A DNA stretch of 64,000 nt from a virus: IMG/VR virus record IMGVR_UViG_3300037137_001673, positions 1 to 64,000 of that record; one strand, 5' to 3'. Made by a program: the position numbers and the translations under genes. The notes under the pieces are model-generated. The model did not search any database and was not told the origin of the DNA. It saw nothing but the letters and a program-made list of their open reading frames with translations. Below, one piece after another: positions 25,529 through 35,900 of this stretch (its first letter is position 1; each line of letters opens with the position of its first letter).

Positions 25529-27196
25529 ATGAGGAAAGATGTAAAAATTTGTATGGGTAGGAATGTTATTTTGTATGATACATTTGATGTTGTCGAAAGT
25601 GCAAGTGCGATAATTAGTAATGCCCGTCGAGTAATATGGCAAGGAAATGTTGGTGTGTACGGAGACATTCCGGCACGCAATACGATATTCGCCGACGTTA
25701 CGCAGGCTCCATACAACGCGGACAATACTGGTTCGGCTGATGCTACCTCTGCAATCCAAGCCGCTATAAATGCCTGTACGGCAGATCAGGTTGTCTACAT
25801 CCCCGCCGGCACATACAAGATTGGAACCTCAGCCGGTTTGAAAATAAAGTCAGGAATCACGGTACGCGGGGCTGGCAAGGGACAGACGATTCTGAAGGGG
25901 CCTGCGGGTTCTACTGCTGCGTATCTTGTTGGAATAATTGATTCACCAAGTTGGAATCAGACGACATACTGGGAAGCCGCGCGAACGGTTACGGCCGGAT
26001 TGGGGAAAGATTCAACCGCCGTCTCCGTAAATATCACAAGTTGGGCATCTGGTGACCTGATCTTGCTTGACCAGTTGGCTAATGCCGCTGGTGATCCGAT
26101 GATAACAAACATAGGAACGGAGGGTACGCTCAATTCTGGTAGAGATAGCGGGACTCGGTGTTTTGGACAAGTTGTGGAACTGGACTCAGTTTCCGCGGGA
26201 GTGGCAAATCTAAAGATTCCCATCTATTTCGGATTTGATATGGCGAAAACACCCCAAGCATCGAGGATGGTTAATTCCTATATTATCAGCAATGCAGGTC
26301 TTGAAGAATTGACCGTTGACAATTCTCTGAGTGTAGGGGCACCCCAGACTAACTATGGCACTATAATCCTGGCGTTTACCAAAAATTGTTGGCTTCTTAA
26401 TGTCGAAGTTAACACCGTTCGCAAAGTCGGCATTACGATAGAGATGTGCTACCGCGATACGATTCGGGGGTGTCAGGTACACAACTCATACTCATATGGA
26501 TCAAACGCCGGGTACGGCATTGGGTTTATTGAAAGTGTATCGGCTTGCTTAATCGAAAATAACAAACTCAACCACATTACGGTAGGCGTAATCTTACAGG
26601 GGGTCGCTTCGGGAAACGTAATTGCATACAACTACATCTACGATTTGCAATACACGGACAATTCATGGGTACGGAACGGAACGCTAACGCACGGCGGTCA
26701 TCCGCACATGAACTTGTTTGAGGGGAACTTGGTCGATGGTCCCAACATGGGGCATGATTTCTATTGGGGATCGTCGAGTCACAATACTCATCTGCGCAAC
26801 TATGTGGCAAAAGACCCAGCTCGGACGAATGCTCTTATGAATCTGGAACTTTGGAAAGGGCAGCAGTATCTGAACTTCGTCGGCGGTGTTTATGGCAACG
26901 GGAACGAGACAAGCTACCAGGAAACATCCTACGCAGGAAAGAACACCATTTATCTCGTAGACTATACGGATTCCGGCTCCCAGGACGGGCGCACTTTGGC
27001 AACTATACTTCGCCACGGGAACTGGGATGCCTTTGATAATGCGATTGTGTGGGATGCGGGGATTTCGAACCATGTGATCCCCGCTTCATATTATCTTGCC
27101 TCTAAACCGTCATGGTGGGGGTCGGGCATATGGCCTTCCATTGGTTCTGATTTGACACCGAGGAATAGTGGTATTCCTGCTTCGGGTCTAACCTAA
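25529..27196 (+). CDS. pectate-lyase-fold tailspike (depolymerase-like)
   Basis: 555 residues. After about 45 phage-like residues comes the pectate-lyase-3 type opening FADVTQAPYN, then TSAIQAAINACTADQVVYIPAGTYKIG, typical of tailspikes that degrade capsule or O-antigen. Beta-helix turns follow to about residue 430. The catalytic residues cannot be assigned by eye. DNA is GC-rich from about 25640 on while the first 100 nt are AT-rich, so a new spike seems to have been joined to a resident anchor. Confidence 0.85.
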   Translation: MRKDVKICMGRNVILYDTFDVVESASAIISNARRVIWQGNVGVYGDIPARNTIFADVTQAPYNADNTGSADATSAIQAAINACTADQVVYIPAGTYKIGTSAGLKIKSGITVRGAGKGQTILKGPAGSTAAYLVGIIDSPSWNQTTYWEAARTVTAGLGKDSTAVSVNITSWASGDLILLDQLANAAGDPMITNIGTEGTLNSGRDSGTRCFGQVVELDSVSAGVANLKIPIYFGFDMAKTPQASRMVNSYIISNAGLEELTVDNSLSVGAPQTNYGTIILAFTKNCWLLNVEVNTVRKVGITIEMCYRDTIRGCQVHNSYSYGSNAGYGIGFIESVSACLIENNKLNHITVGVILQGVASGNVIAYNYIYDLQYTDNSWVRNGTLTHGGHPHMNLFEGNLVDGPNMGHDFYWGSSSHNTHLRNYVAKDPARTNALMNLELWKGQQYLNFVGGVYGNGNETSYQETSYAGKNTIYLVDYTDSGSQDGRTLATILRHGNWDAFDNAIVWDAGISNHVIPASYYLASKPSWWGSGIWPSIGSDLTPRNSGIPASGLT

Positions 27197-27230
27197 GATG
27201 GAAAACTCATTACGGTGCTGAGGTAGAGAA

Positions 27231-27908
27231 ATGGCAGATTGGACTTATATAGCGTATACAAAGGGACAAAGCGAGGCATCTGCTAATTCTCTCGCTGGCG
27301 ATGTAGTGCTGAATTTAGCAGCAGGAGATTTACTGATTGCCATTGCTAAATGGGAGGGGACTTCGGACACTGCTACTTTTTCTGATGGTGGAAGTAATGC
27401 GCTCACAATGTCGGCGGCATTATTGCAGAGTGATCATTATTCGTCATTTGGATACAAAATAGGGGCATCCGCTAATGCCACCGCTACCATGACATTTTCT
27501 ACTGTCAGTAACCAAACGGCAAGATCAATGTTGCTTATACAAATAACTCCAGGAGCGGGTAATGTTTCTCTTGACGGAGGGCCGAACGGAGTTGGAGGAG
27601 GGATTGACCCTGATCCAGTATCACCAAACATAACGACAGCAGGAGCTAGCGTTATACTCTTGGGAGGGTTGGCGAATAGCTTCGGAAGGTCAATAACAAC
27701 TCCTCTCATTGGAGAATCAGCAGCAACGAGTCCTATTGACACGGGACGATATACTCATATGTTCTACCGTGTCGCAACGGGAACGAATATACATAGTCAA
27801 GCAACGTACAGTGCAAATACTAACTGGGGAGCATATGTTGTCGCATTCAAATTGGTAGCGGCCGGTGGTGACTTTACTGAACATCTACATACATTACTTA
27901 AGTTCTAG
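27231..27908 (+). CDS. fibre-associated beta-sandwich protein
   Basis: 225 residues. The central part (GDLLIAIAKWEG, FGYKIGASANATATMTF, GAGNVSLDGG, WGAYVVAFKLVA) matches, motif by motif, a domain inside the 2249-residue protein (GDLLVATSRWYP, IGYKIAATANVAATIRATW, APGYSVSLDQ, WGCQIISFKALA). So it is a stand-alone copy of a fibre module. Moderately GC-rich like the preceding spike gene. Confidence 0.72.
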   Translation: MADWTYIAYTKGQSEASANSLAGDVVLNLAAGDLLIAIAKWEGTSDTATFSDGGSNALTMSAALLQSDHYSSFGYKIGASANATATMTFSTVSNQTARSMLLIQITPGAGNVSLDGGPNGVGGGIDPDPVSPNITTAGASVILLGGLANSFGRSITTPLIGESAATSPIDTGRYTHMFYRVATGTNIHSQATYSANTNWGAYVVAFKLVAAGGDFTEHLHTLLKF

Positions 27909-27910
27909 TT

Positions 27911-27921
27911 TGTAAAGTTAT
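27911..27921 (+). promoter_or_regulatory. TGTAAAGTTAT element
   Basis: 16 nt before the ATG at 27938, with AGAAGG between them. Confidence 0.45.
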
Positions 27922-27937
27922 TCTAGAAGGTATAATT

Positions 27938-28765
27938 ATGGCTGTTACAACTTTGGATGCTGCTTTACAAGGTATGATGCTTCCCTCTGCTTTTTATAAG
28001 GCACAAGTTGGAACTCCTGTTGTTGGAACTATGTATTCCCAATGGGTAGCTCCCGGAAGTCCCGGAGCAGCAACTACTCTTCCCACTGGACTTTTAGCAG
28101 GACAATTTTTTACTTGTGCTGCTGCGCAAGTAGCTGGGCAACTAAAATTTTCTGCTGGTATTAGTGGTGATACTTTTTATCTAGCAAGATTTACTGGTGC
28201 TTCTAATACTACTGGAACATTAATTCTTGCTGATAGGATTTGGGGTGATTCAGTTTCTGGTGTTCCTGTTGGAACACAAACAATTTATTCAGGTTCTTTT
28301 CCTAGGTCTGCTGGAATTGGTGGTGGCGATAGTTCTGGTACTGGTGTTCAGTTAGCAATTGAAGTTTATGCTAGTATTGGTGCTACTGCTTGCACTCCAA
28401 AAGTTACTTATGTTAATTCTGCTGGTACTGCCGGAGATACAGGAACTGCTGCTTATGCAGTTCCTTCTTCTGCTGTTGCTGGAACTTTTATTCCTATTAA
28501 TTTAAAAGCAGGAGCATTTGGAGTAAGAAGTGTAACTGCTTACAATAATATGACTGCTAGAACGCAAGGTGGTGCCTTTGGAGTGGTAGCATATCGTCCA
28601 TTAGCATATGTACCTTGCAATGTAGCTGGAGTTGCTGGTGTAGTTGATTTCTTGACTAGTGGATTTCCAATTATGTTTCCCAATACCATTCCTTTTCTTA
28701 TTTGGATGGCTGGAACTGCTACTGTACCTGTAATTGCTGGTAGTTTTTATTGGTGTTGCGGATAA
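27938..28765 (+). CDS. structural protein (paralogue pair, copy 1)
   Basis: 275 residues, Gly/Ala/Thr-rich and beta-rich. Nearly identical blocks with the next gene (LLAGQFFTCAAAQ, FPRSAGIGGGDSSGTGVQL, TFIPINLKAGAFGV, FPIMFPNT, PFLIWMAGTATVPVI) show a tandem duplication. I do not recognise the family; abundant virion surface protein is likely from composition and context. Confidence 0.72.
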   Translation: MAVTTLDAALQGMMLPSAFYKAQVGTPVVGTMYSQWVAPGSPGAATTLPTGLLAGQFFTCAAAQVAGQLKFSAGISGDTFYLARFTGASNTTGTLILADRIWGDSVSGVPVGTQTIYSGSFPRSAGIGGGDSSGTGVQLAIEVYASIGATACTPKVTYVNSAGTAGDTGTAAYAVPSSAVAGTFIPINLKAGAFGVRSVTAYNNMTARTQGGAFGVVAYRPLAYVPCNVAGVAGVVDFLTSGFPIMFPNTIPFLIWMAGTATVPVIAGSFYWCCG

Positions 28766-28777
28766 AGGGAAATAACT

Positions 28778-29614
28778 TTGAGTATTACAACTATAAGTTC
28801 AGCAATTTCTTACATGTATGGTCCGCAAACATTTTTTAAAGTACCTACTCCTACTCCTGTTGTTGGAACTATGTATTCACTTTGGACCGCAGCAGGAATG
28901 CCCGGAGCAGGAACCATTCCTCCCACTGGACTTTTAGCAGGACAATTTTTTACTTGTGCTGCTGCGCAAATAACGGGACAAATATATTTTCAAAATCCTG
29001 CTGCTGGGGATACTACTTATTTAGCAAGATTTGCTGGGACTTGTAATACTTATGGAACATTAATTCTTGCTGATAGGATTTGGGGAGATTCAGTTTCTCC
29101 AGTTCGTATTGGAGCACAAGTAATAAATTCTGGTGCTTTTCCTAGGTCTGCTGGAATTGGTGGTGGCGATAGTTCTGGTACTGGTGTTCAGTTAGCAATT
29201 GAAGTTTATACAACCTTGGGTGCTGCTGCTGCTACTCCAAAAGTTTCCTATGTGCCCGTTGGTGGTTCCATGGGTTCAACTGGTGGAGATACAGGAGCTG
29301 CTGCTTACGCTGTACCTGCTACTGCTGCTGCTGGAACTTTTATTCCTATTAATTTAAAAGCAGGAGCATTTGGAGTGAAAGCAGTTACTGCTTACAATAA
29401 CATGACTACTAAAACTTCTGGTGTTCTAGGTTTGGTTGCTTATCGTCCATTAGCATATATTCCTTGTTCGGCACCGGAAATTTATGGAGTAGCAGATTGC
29501 TTAACTGGTGGATTTCCGATTATGTTTCCTAATACCGTTCCAATGTTAATATGGATGGCTGGAACTGCTACTGTTCCTGTAATTTCAGGCCAGTTTCAAT
29601 TTACTCAAAATTAA
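28778..29614 (+). CDS. structural protein (paralogue pair, copy 2)
   Basis: 278 residues with a TTG start 12 nt after the previous stop, behind AGGGA. Long DNA-level identity with copy 1 in several blocks indicates recent duplication or gene conversion. The N-terminal 20 residues and the variable loops differ most. Confidence 0.7.
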   Translation: MSITTISSAISYMYGPQTFFKVPTPTPVVGTMYSLWTAAGMPGAGTIPPTGLLAGQFFTCAAAQITGQIYFQNPAAGDTTYLARFAGTCNTYGTLILADRIWGDSVSPVRIGAQVINSGAFPRSAGIGGGDSSGTGVQLAIEVYTTLGAAAATPKVSYVPVGGSMGSTGGDTGAAAYAVPATAAAGTFIPINLKAGAFGVKAVTAYNNMTTKTSGVLGLVAYRPLAYIPCSAPEIYGVADCLTGGFPIMFPNTVPMLIWMAGTATVPVISGQFQFTQN

Positions 29615-29624
29615 TGGGAATGTT

Positions 29625-29930
29625 ATGGAAAAAATTTATGTAGGAATAGGAAGAATAACTGCTTCTGCTCCTGCGCAATTTTCAATTTACACAAAACATT
29701 TTATTTACAATCCATTTGTAAATCCTGTTACTTATAATTTTTTCATTTACAAAATTTTAGAAAATAAAAAAACTGCTGAAACATTCCCTATACCACAGGG
29801 AAATACTACTTGTATAAATTCTATTTCAATAGTTTCTGGTTCTGGTCCGCCTGTAAATAATTTTATTTATAATGTTGAAAATTCTTATCGTTTTAATCCT
29901 TTATCAATAGGAGCAAATAATGGCTTCTAA
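29625..29930 (+). CDS. small fibre-linked protein
   Basis: 101 residues. Contains FIYNP and FIYNV segments that resemble the repeat unit of the next gene, whose start it overlaps by 11 nt. Probably translationally coupled to it. Function unknown; perhaps a short relative or detached piece of the repeat protein. Confidence 0.55.
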   Translation: MEKIYVGIGRITASAPAQFSIYTKHFIYNPFVNPVTYNFFIYKILENKKTAETFPIPQGNTTCINSISIVSGSGPPVNNFIYNVENSYRFNPLSIGANNGF

Positions 29931-32900
29931 TGGTTTAGGAAAATTTCCATTTAAAAGTTCTTGGTTTACTACTACCGAAATAATTAATGATGATGATTTT
30001 TGCGATATAGATCATCCATTAAAAAATATATTACAGACCTTCCTATTTGGTGCAGAGGCTGTATATAAAACTTATAATGCTACTGGAAGTTCTGTTACTT
30101 CTGGACTTGCTACTACTTCTGTAGATACTAAAAACTTTATATATAATGCTACTGGAAGTTCATCAACCTCTGGTTCTGCAGATAAATATCGCTGGTCTAA
30201 TTATACAGGATCAGGAACTGCAACTACTTCTGGACTTGCTACTACTTCTAAAACTACAAATACAAAAGAAACTATCTCTACTTTAAAAGCTAAAGGCGTT
30301 CTTTTTGGAACATTAGCTTCTACTCAAAAAAGTGTTACTCTTAACCAAGTTACAATACTTACAGGTAAAGGAAAACTTTACGAACCTACCGTAAAAGTTA
30401 ATTACAGCTACAACGCAACTGGAAGAGTTAATACTTCTGGATTTGCTAATAAAGTTGGTACTTGGCAAGTTGCCTATTTACCAAGAAATTTCTTCCCTAT
30501 TTATATTCCTAGAAATTATTTTACAGATATTTATGAAAGACTTTGTTTTGGATTTGGTTCTATAATTACTTCTGGAATTGCTACTACTTCTAAAACTGAT
30601 GCTGCTGCTTCTAATTTCACTTATAACGCCACTGGAAGTTCATCAACCTCTGGTTCTGCAGATAAATATCGCTGGTCTAATTATACAGGATCAGGAACTG
30701 CAACTACTTCTGGTTCAGCAGATAAATATCGCTGGTCTAATTATACTGGAAGTGGAACTGTAACTACTTCTGGGCTTGCTACTACTCAAAGAGATTTTAC
30801 TTATAATCCAACTGGAACTGCAACTACTTCTGGACTTGCTACTACTTCTATAGGAACAAAGAATTTTATTTATAACGCTACTGGAAGTTCATCAACTTCT
30901 GGTTCTGCAGATAAATATCGCTGGTCTAATTATACTGGAAGTGGAACTGTAACTACTTCTGGATTTACTACTACTCAAAGAGATTTTACTTATAACGCTA
31001 CTGGAACTGCAACTACTTCTGGTTCTGCAGATAAATATCGCTGGTCTAATTATACAGGATCAGGAACTGCAACTACTTCTGGTTCAGCAGATAAATATCG
31101 CTGGTCTAATTATACTGGAAGTGGAACTGTAACTACTTCTGGACTTGCTACTACTTCTGCAGATACAAAGAATTTCATTTATAACGCTACTGGAACTGCA
31201 ACTACTTCTGGACTTGCTACTACTGAAGGTGCCACTACTCTTTCATATTTTGGCTATCAGGATGGAACAGATCAATTATCCATAGGAGCAGCACTTGCTA
31301 GAAAAGGAGCAGGATATGTTTGTCCTGGAACTGGATCGCAAGCAGTAAAAGAACTTTCTGTGCAAATTATTTCTGGAACTACTAATATTAGATTAGGTAT
31401 TTATAATGTAGCTGGAAATCTTATTTTACAGACTTCTAAAAAATCAACTACTGGACCTGGTTGGCTATCTTGGAATGAAAATGAATTAACTTGGTTTATT
31501 CAATCAACTATAATTGGTGGAACTACTTATAAACTTGCAATTGCTAATGATGAAACTTTTGTTATTGCTGGAAACTCAAGTGCGGGAACACTAAATTATA
31601 ATTTAGGAGATTATACAGCAGCTCTACCAGATCCAGAACCAGCTAGTAGTACTACTGGAGGTGAATATAATATAAAGTGTGGAGTTACTTCTACTGATTA
31701 TACAATGGCTTGTGCTGGTTCTGGAACTGCAACTACTTCTGGGCTTGCTACTACTTCTGTAGATACAAAGAATTTCATTTATAACGCCACTGGAAGTTCT
31801 GTTACTTCTGGACTTGCTACTACTTCTGTAGATACTAAAAACTTTATATATAATGCTACTGGAAGTTCATCAACCTCTGGTTCTGCAGATAAATATCGCT
31901 GGTCTAATTATACAGGATCAGGAACTGCAACTACTTCTGGACTTGGTTCTGTTTCATTAGATACTAAGAATTTTACTTATAATGCAACTGGAAGTTCAAC
32001 TACTTCTGGTTCTGCAGATAAATATCGCTGGTCTAATTATACAGGATCAGGAACTGCAACTACTTCTGGACTTGCTACTACTGAAGGTGCGATTTATACC
32101 AAAACTTACGATCCAATTGGAAGTTCAACTACCTCTGGACTTGCTACTACTTCTGTAGATACAAAGAATTTCATTTATAATGCTGTTGGAAGTTCATCAA
32201 CTTCTGGTTCTGCAGATAAATATCGCTGGTCTAATTATACTGGAAGTGGAACTGTAACTACTTCTGGATTTACTACTACTCAAAGAGATTTTACTTATAA
32301 CGCTACTGGAAGTTCATCAACTTCTGGACTTGCTACTACTTCTGTAGATACTAAAAACTTTATTTATAACGCTACTGGAACTGCAACTACTTCTGGTTCT
32401 GCAGATAAATATCGCTGGTCTAATTATACTGGAAGTGGAACTGCAACTACTTCTGGGCTTGGTTCTGTTTCATTAGATACTAAGAATTTTACTTATAATG
32501 CAACTGGAAGTTCAACTACTTCTAAATTTGCTCCTACTTCATTAGATACTAAAAACTTTATTTATAATGCTACTGGAAGTTCTGTTACTTCTGGGCTTGC
32601 CACTACTTCTATAGGAACAAAGAATTTTATATATAATGCTACTGGAAGTTCATCAACTTCTGGTACTGCAGATAAATACCATTGGTCTAATTATACAGGT
32701 TCTGGAACTGTAACTACTTCTGGTAGTGCTGATTATATAGGTCCAGCTAGAATTTATAATACTACTGGAGGAATATTAACTTCTGGAACTGCTAATTATG
32801 TAGTACCAAAATTTATATTTATAGCAACAGCACAGGGAGTTGTCGATGAATATACTACTACAGTAGATTGTTCTACTACTTTAAATATTCAGGAAGGTGA

Positions 32901-35900
32901 TTTACTTGTAGCGACAAGTAGGTGGTATCCATCTACCTTATGGTCATCAGTTGCAGAAATTGGAGGTGCTAATAATTTCACATTGCTAATATTGCTTAAT
33001 AATGGAGCTAGCAATCATTACGAACAGATTGGTTATAAAATTGCTGCTACTGCCAATGTTGCCGCTACAATTAGAGCAACTTGGAACGCGAATACTTTTT
33101 GGAAAAATTTAATTGTTTTTCAGTTTAGACCTGCCCCTGGTTATTCAGTTTCTCTAGATCAAAATGTTAGCACTGCAAATGATGGATTGACTTGGCAAAC
33201 ACCAAATATTACAACTACCGACTTAGATGAAGTAGTATGTGCGATGGTTGCTCATTACCCATATGAGAATTATCCACCTGTTCAAATTGCTGGTACTAAT
33301 GCCGATCTTTATGTAAATGGTCCTTCTGGTGCTTTTGGTTTAAGCCAATTAAGTTATAGCATCTTTACTAGTATACAAACTGACATTTATGCTACTGGAA
33401 CTTTCTCTTATCAGACAGATTTGTGGGGTTGCCAGATAATATCATTTAAGGCACTAGCAGAACATATCTACAATCCTACTGGAATTGTAAATACTTCTGG
33501 ACTTGCTACTACTGTAGGAAATACAAACCCTGTATATATTGCTAATGGAATTGTAAATACTTCTGGACTTGCTACTACTGAAGAATTTAATGCTTATGTT
33601 TATAACGCAACTGGAAGTGTAAATACTACTGGTTTTGCCTCGTTTAGTAGAGATACTATTTACAATGCAATTGGAACAGTAAATACTTCTGGATTTGCTA
33701 TAACTATAGGTTCTATAGCTGGTATATGGAATGCTACAGGAACTGTAAATACTTCTGGATTTGCTACAACTGAAGAACTTGATGCTTATATTTGCAATCC
33801 AGTAGGAAGTGTAAATACTTCTGGAACTGCACAAATTACTCATAGTAATTACATTTATAATCCTACTGGAAGCATAATAACTTCTGGATTTGCCTTAGTT
33901 TCATCTGTTAGTGTTCCTTTTAGAATGCCTGATTTGATAGGTAAAGGAATTCTTTTTGGAGCACCAGCAACTAAAAATAGTGTTACTCTTAATCAAAATA
34001 CTGCTTTTAAAAGTATAGGAAAAATTTATACTCCTACAGTAGTTATTTATCCTACTCGTATTTATATAGCAAGAGGTGGAGTTGCTACTTCTGGTATTGC
34101 TCGCGTTAATTTTAGAAATTACACTTACAACGCAACTGGAAGTGTAAATACTTCTGGTGTTGCTAGAACTATTTTTAAAAATTTTATTTACAATGGAACT
34201 GGAAGAGTAAATACTTCTGGTTTTGCTCTAACTATTGGTGCCTATAAACCAATTGGTTACTGGCCTATTTACTACTGGGCAATTTACTGGCCTATACATT
34301 ACTGGCCTGATTCAATGCCTACTGCTAATTATGTTTATGGCGCATTAGGAATTGTAAATACTTCTGGTGTTGCTGAAACAATTGGTCCTGTTGTTAAAAC
34401 TTACAGTGCAACTGGAAGAATAAATACTTCTGGTTTTGCTACCACACAACAAGGTTATATCTATAATCCTACTGGAAGAGTAAATACTTCTGGTTTTGCA
34501 GCAGGAATTATTTTTAATAACTATCAAAATGTCTTTAATGGAACTGGAAGGATAAGTACTTCTGGATTTGCTTTAACTATAGCAGTTAATGCTCCTTTTA
34601 AATTAACTACTTTAATAGGTAAGGGAATTCTTTTTGGAACTTTAGCTGGCACTGATATTTATCTAAAATCAAATGCAGCATTAAAGAGTTTTGGAAAACT
34701 TTACTCACCTATAGTTACTATTACCGCTACAGGTTATACTTATAATCCTACTGGAAGAGTTTTTACTTCTGGATTTGCTACAACTATAACTTCTGGTTAT
34801 TCCAAGACTTACAATCCAACAGGAAGGGTATTAACTTCTAAATTTGCTCCTACTTCTGTAGATACTAAAAACTTTATTTATAATGCTACTGGAAGTTCAT
34901 CAACTTCTGGACTAGCAACTACTTTTGTATCTAAAGATTTTATTTATAATGCTACTGGAAGAGTTAATACTTCTGGACTAGCAACTACTTTTGTATCTAA
35001 AGATTTTATTTATAATGCTATTGGAATTGTAAATACTTCTGGATTTGCCACAATTTTGTTAAGCACTAGATACTTTATTTATAGTGCAGAAGTAGCAATT
35101 GTTATTACTTCTGGCTTTGCTACAACTTTATTAGTTACAAAAAATTTTGTTTATAATACTTCTGGAACTATTTTAACTTCTGGGTTTGCTTCTACAATTG
35201 GAAATATAACTGCCACTTATAATCCTACTGGAAGAATAAATACTTCTGGAATTGCTACAACTGTACTAGGCACTTCTAATCAAATTTATAATCCTACTGG
35301 AAGAATAAATACTTCTGGATTTGCTACTATACAACAAGGTTATATTTATAATGTAACTGGAAGAATAAATACTTCTGGATTTGCTACTACTTTATTAAAT
35401 ACTTTGACTCCAGTTTATAACACTACTGGAAGTGTATTAACTTCTGGATTTGCTATAACTTCGTTAAGTACAAGAAATTTCACGTATAATACTACTGGAA
35501 GAATAAATACTTCTGGAATTGCTACAACTGTACTAGGCACTTCTAATCAAATTTATAATCCTACTGGAAAAATAAATACTTCTGGACTTGCTACTACTTT
35601 AATAAGTTATAAGAACTTTATTTATAACGCAACTGGAATTATAAATACTTCTGGACTTGCTACAACTAATAAAAATATTTATTCTCAATCTTATAATGCA
35701 ACTGGAAGGGTAAATACTTCTGGTTTTGCCCTCGCTTTTGAATTTAATAATTATACTTACGAACCAAAAGGAAGTTCCACTACTTCTGGATTTGCTAGAA
35801 CTTTAATAAATGCAAAGAACTTTATTTACAACGCAACTGGAAATATAAATACTTCTGGAACTCTTACTTTAGTAATTTCTTTCTTTGTAGTATTTTATGT

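Noticed and set aside
26684-27073. Long alternative frames on both strands over the pectate-lyase gene
   Set aside because: GC-rich DNA leaves shadow frames open; the plus-strand spike has clear family motifs and continuous codon structure.
33454-33843. 129-codon minus-strand frame opposite the giant repeat gene
   Set aside because: Serine/tyrosine repeats are the antisense image of the repeat units; no ribosome site or promoter.
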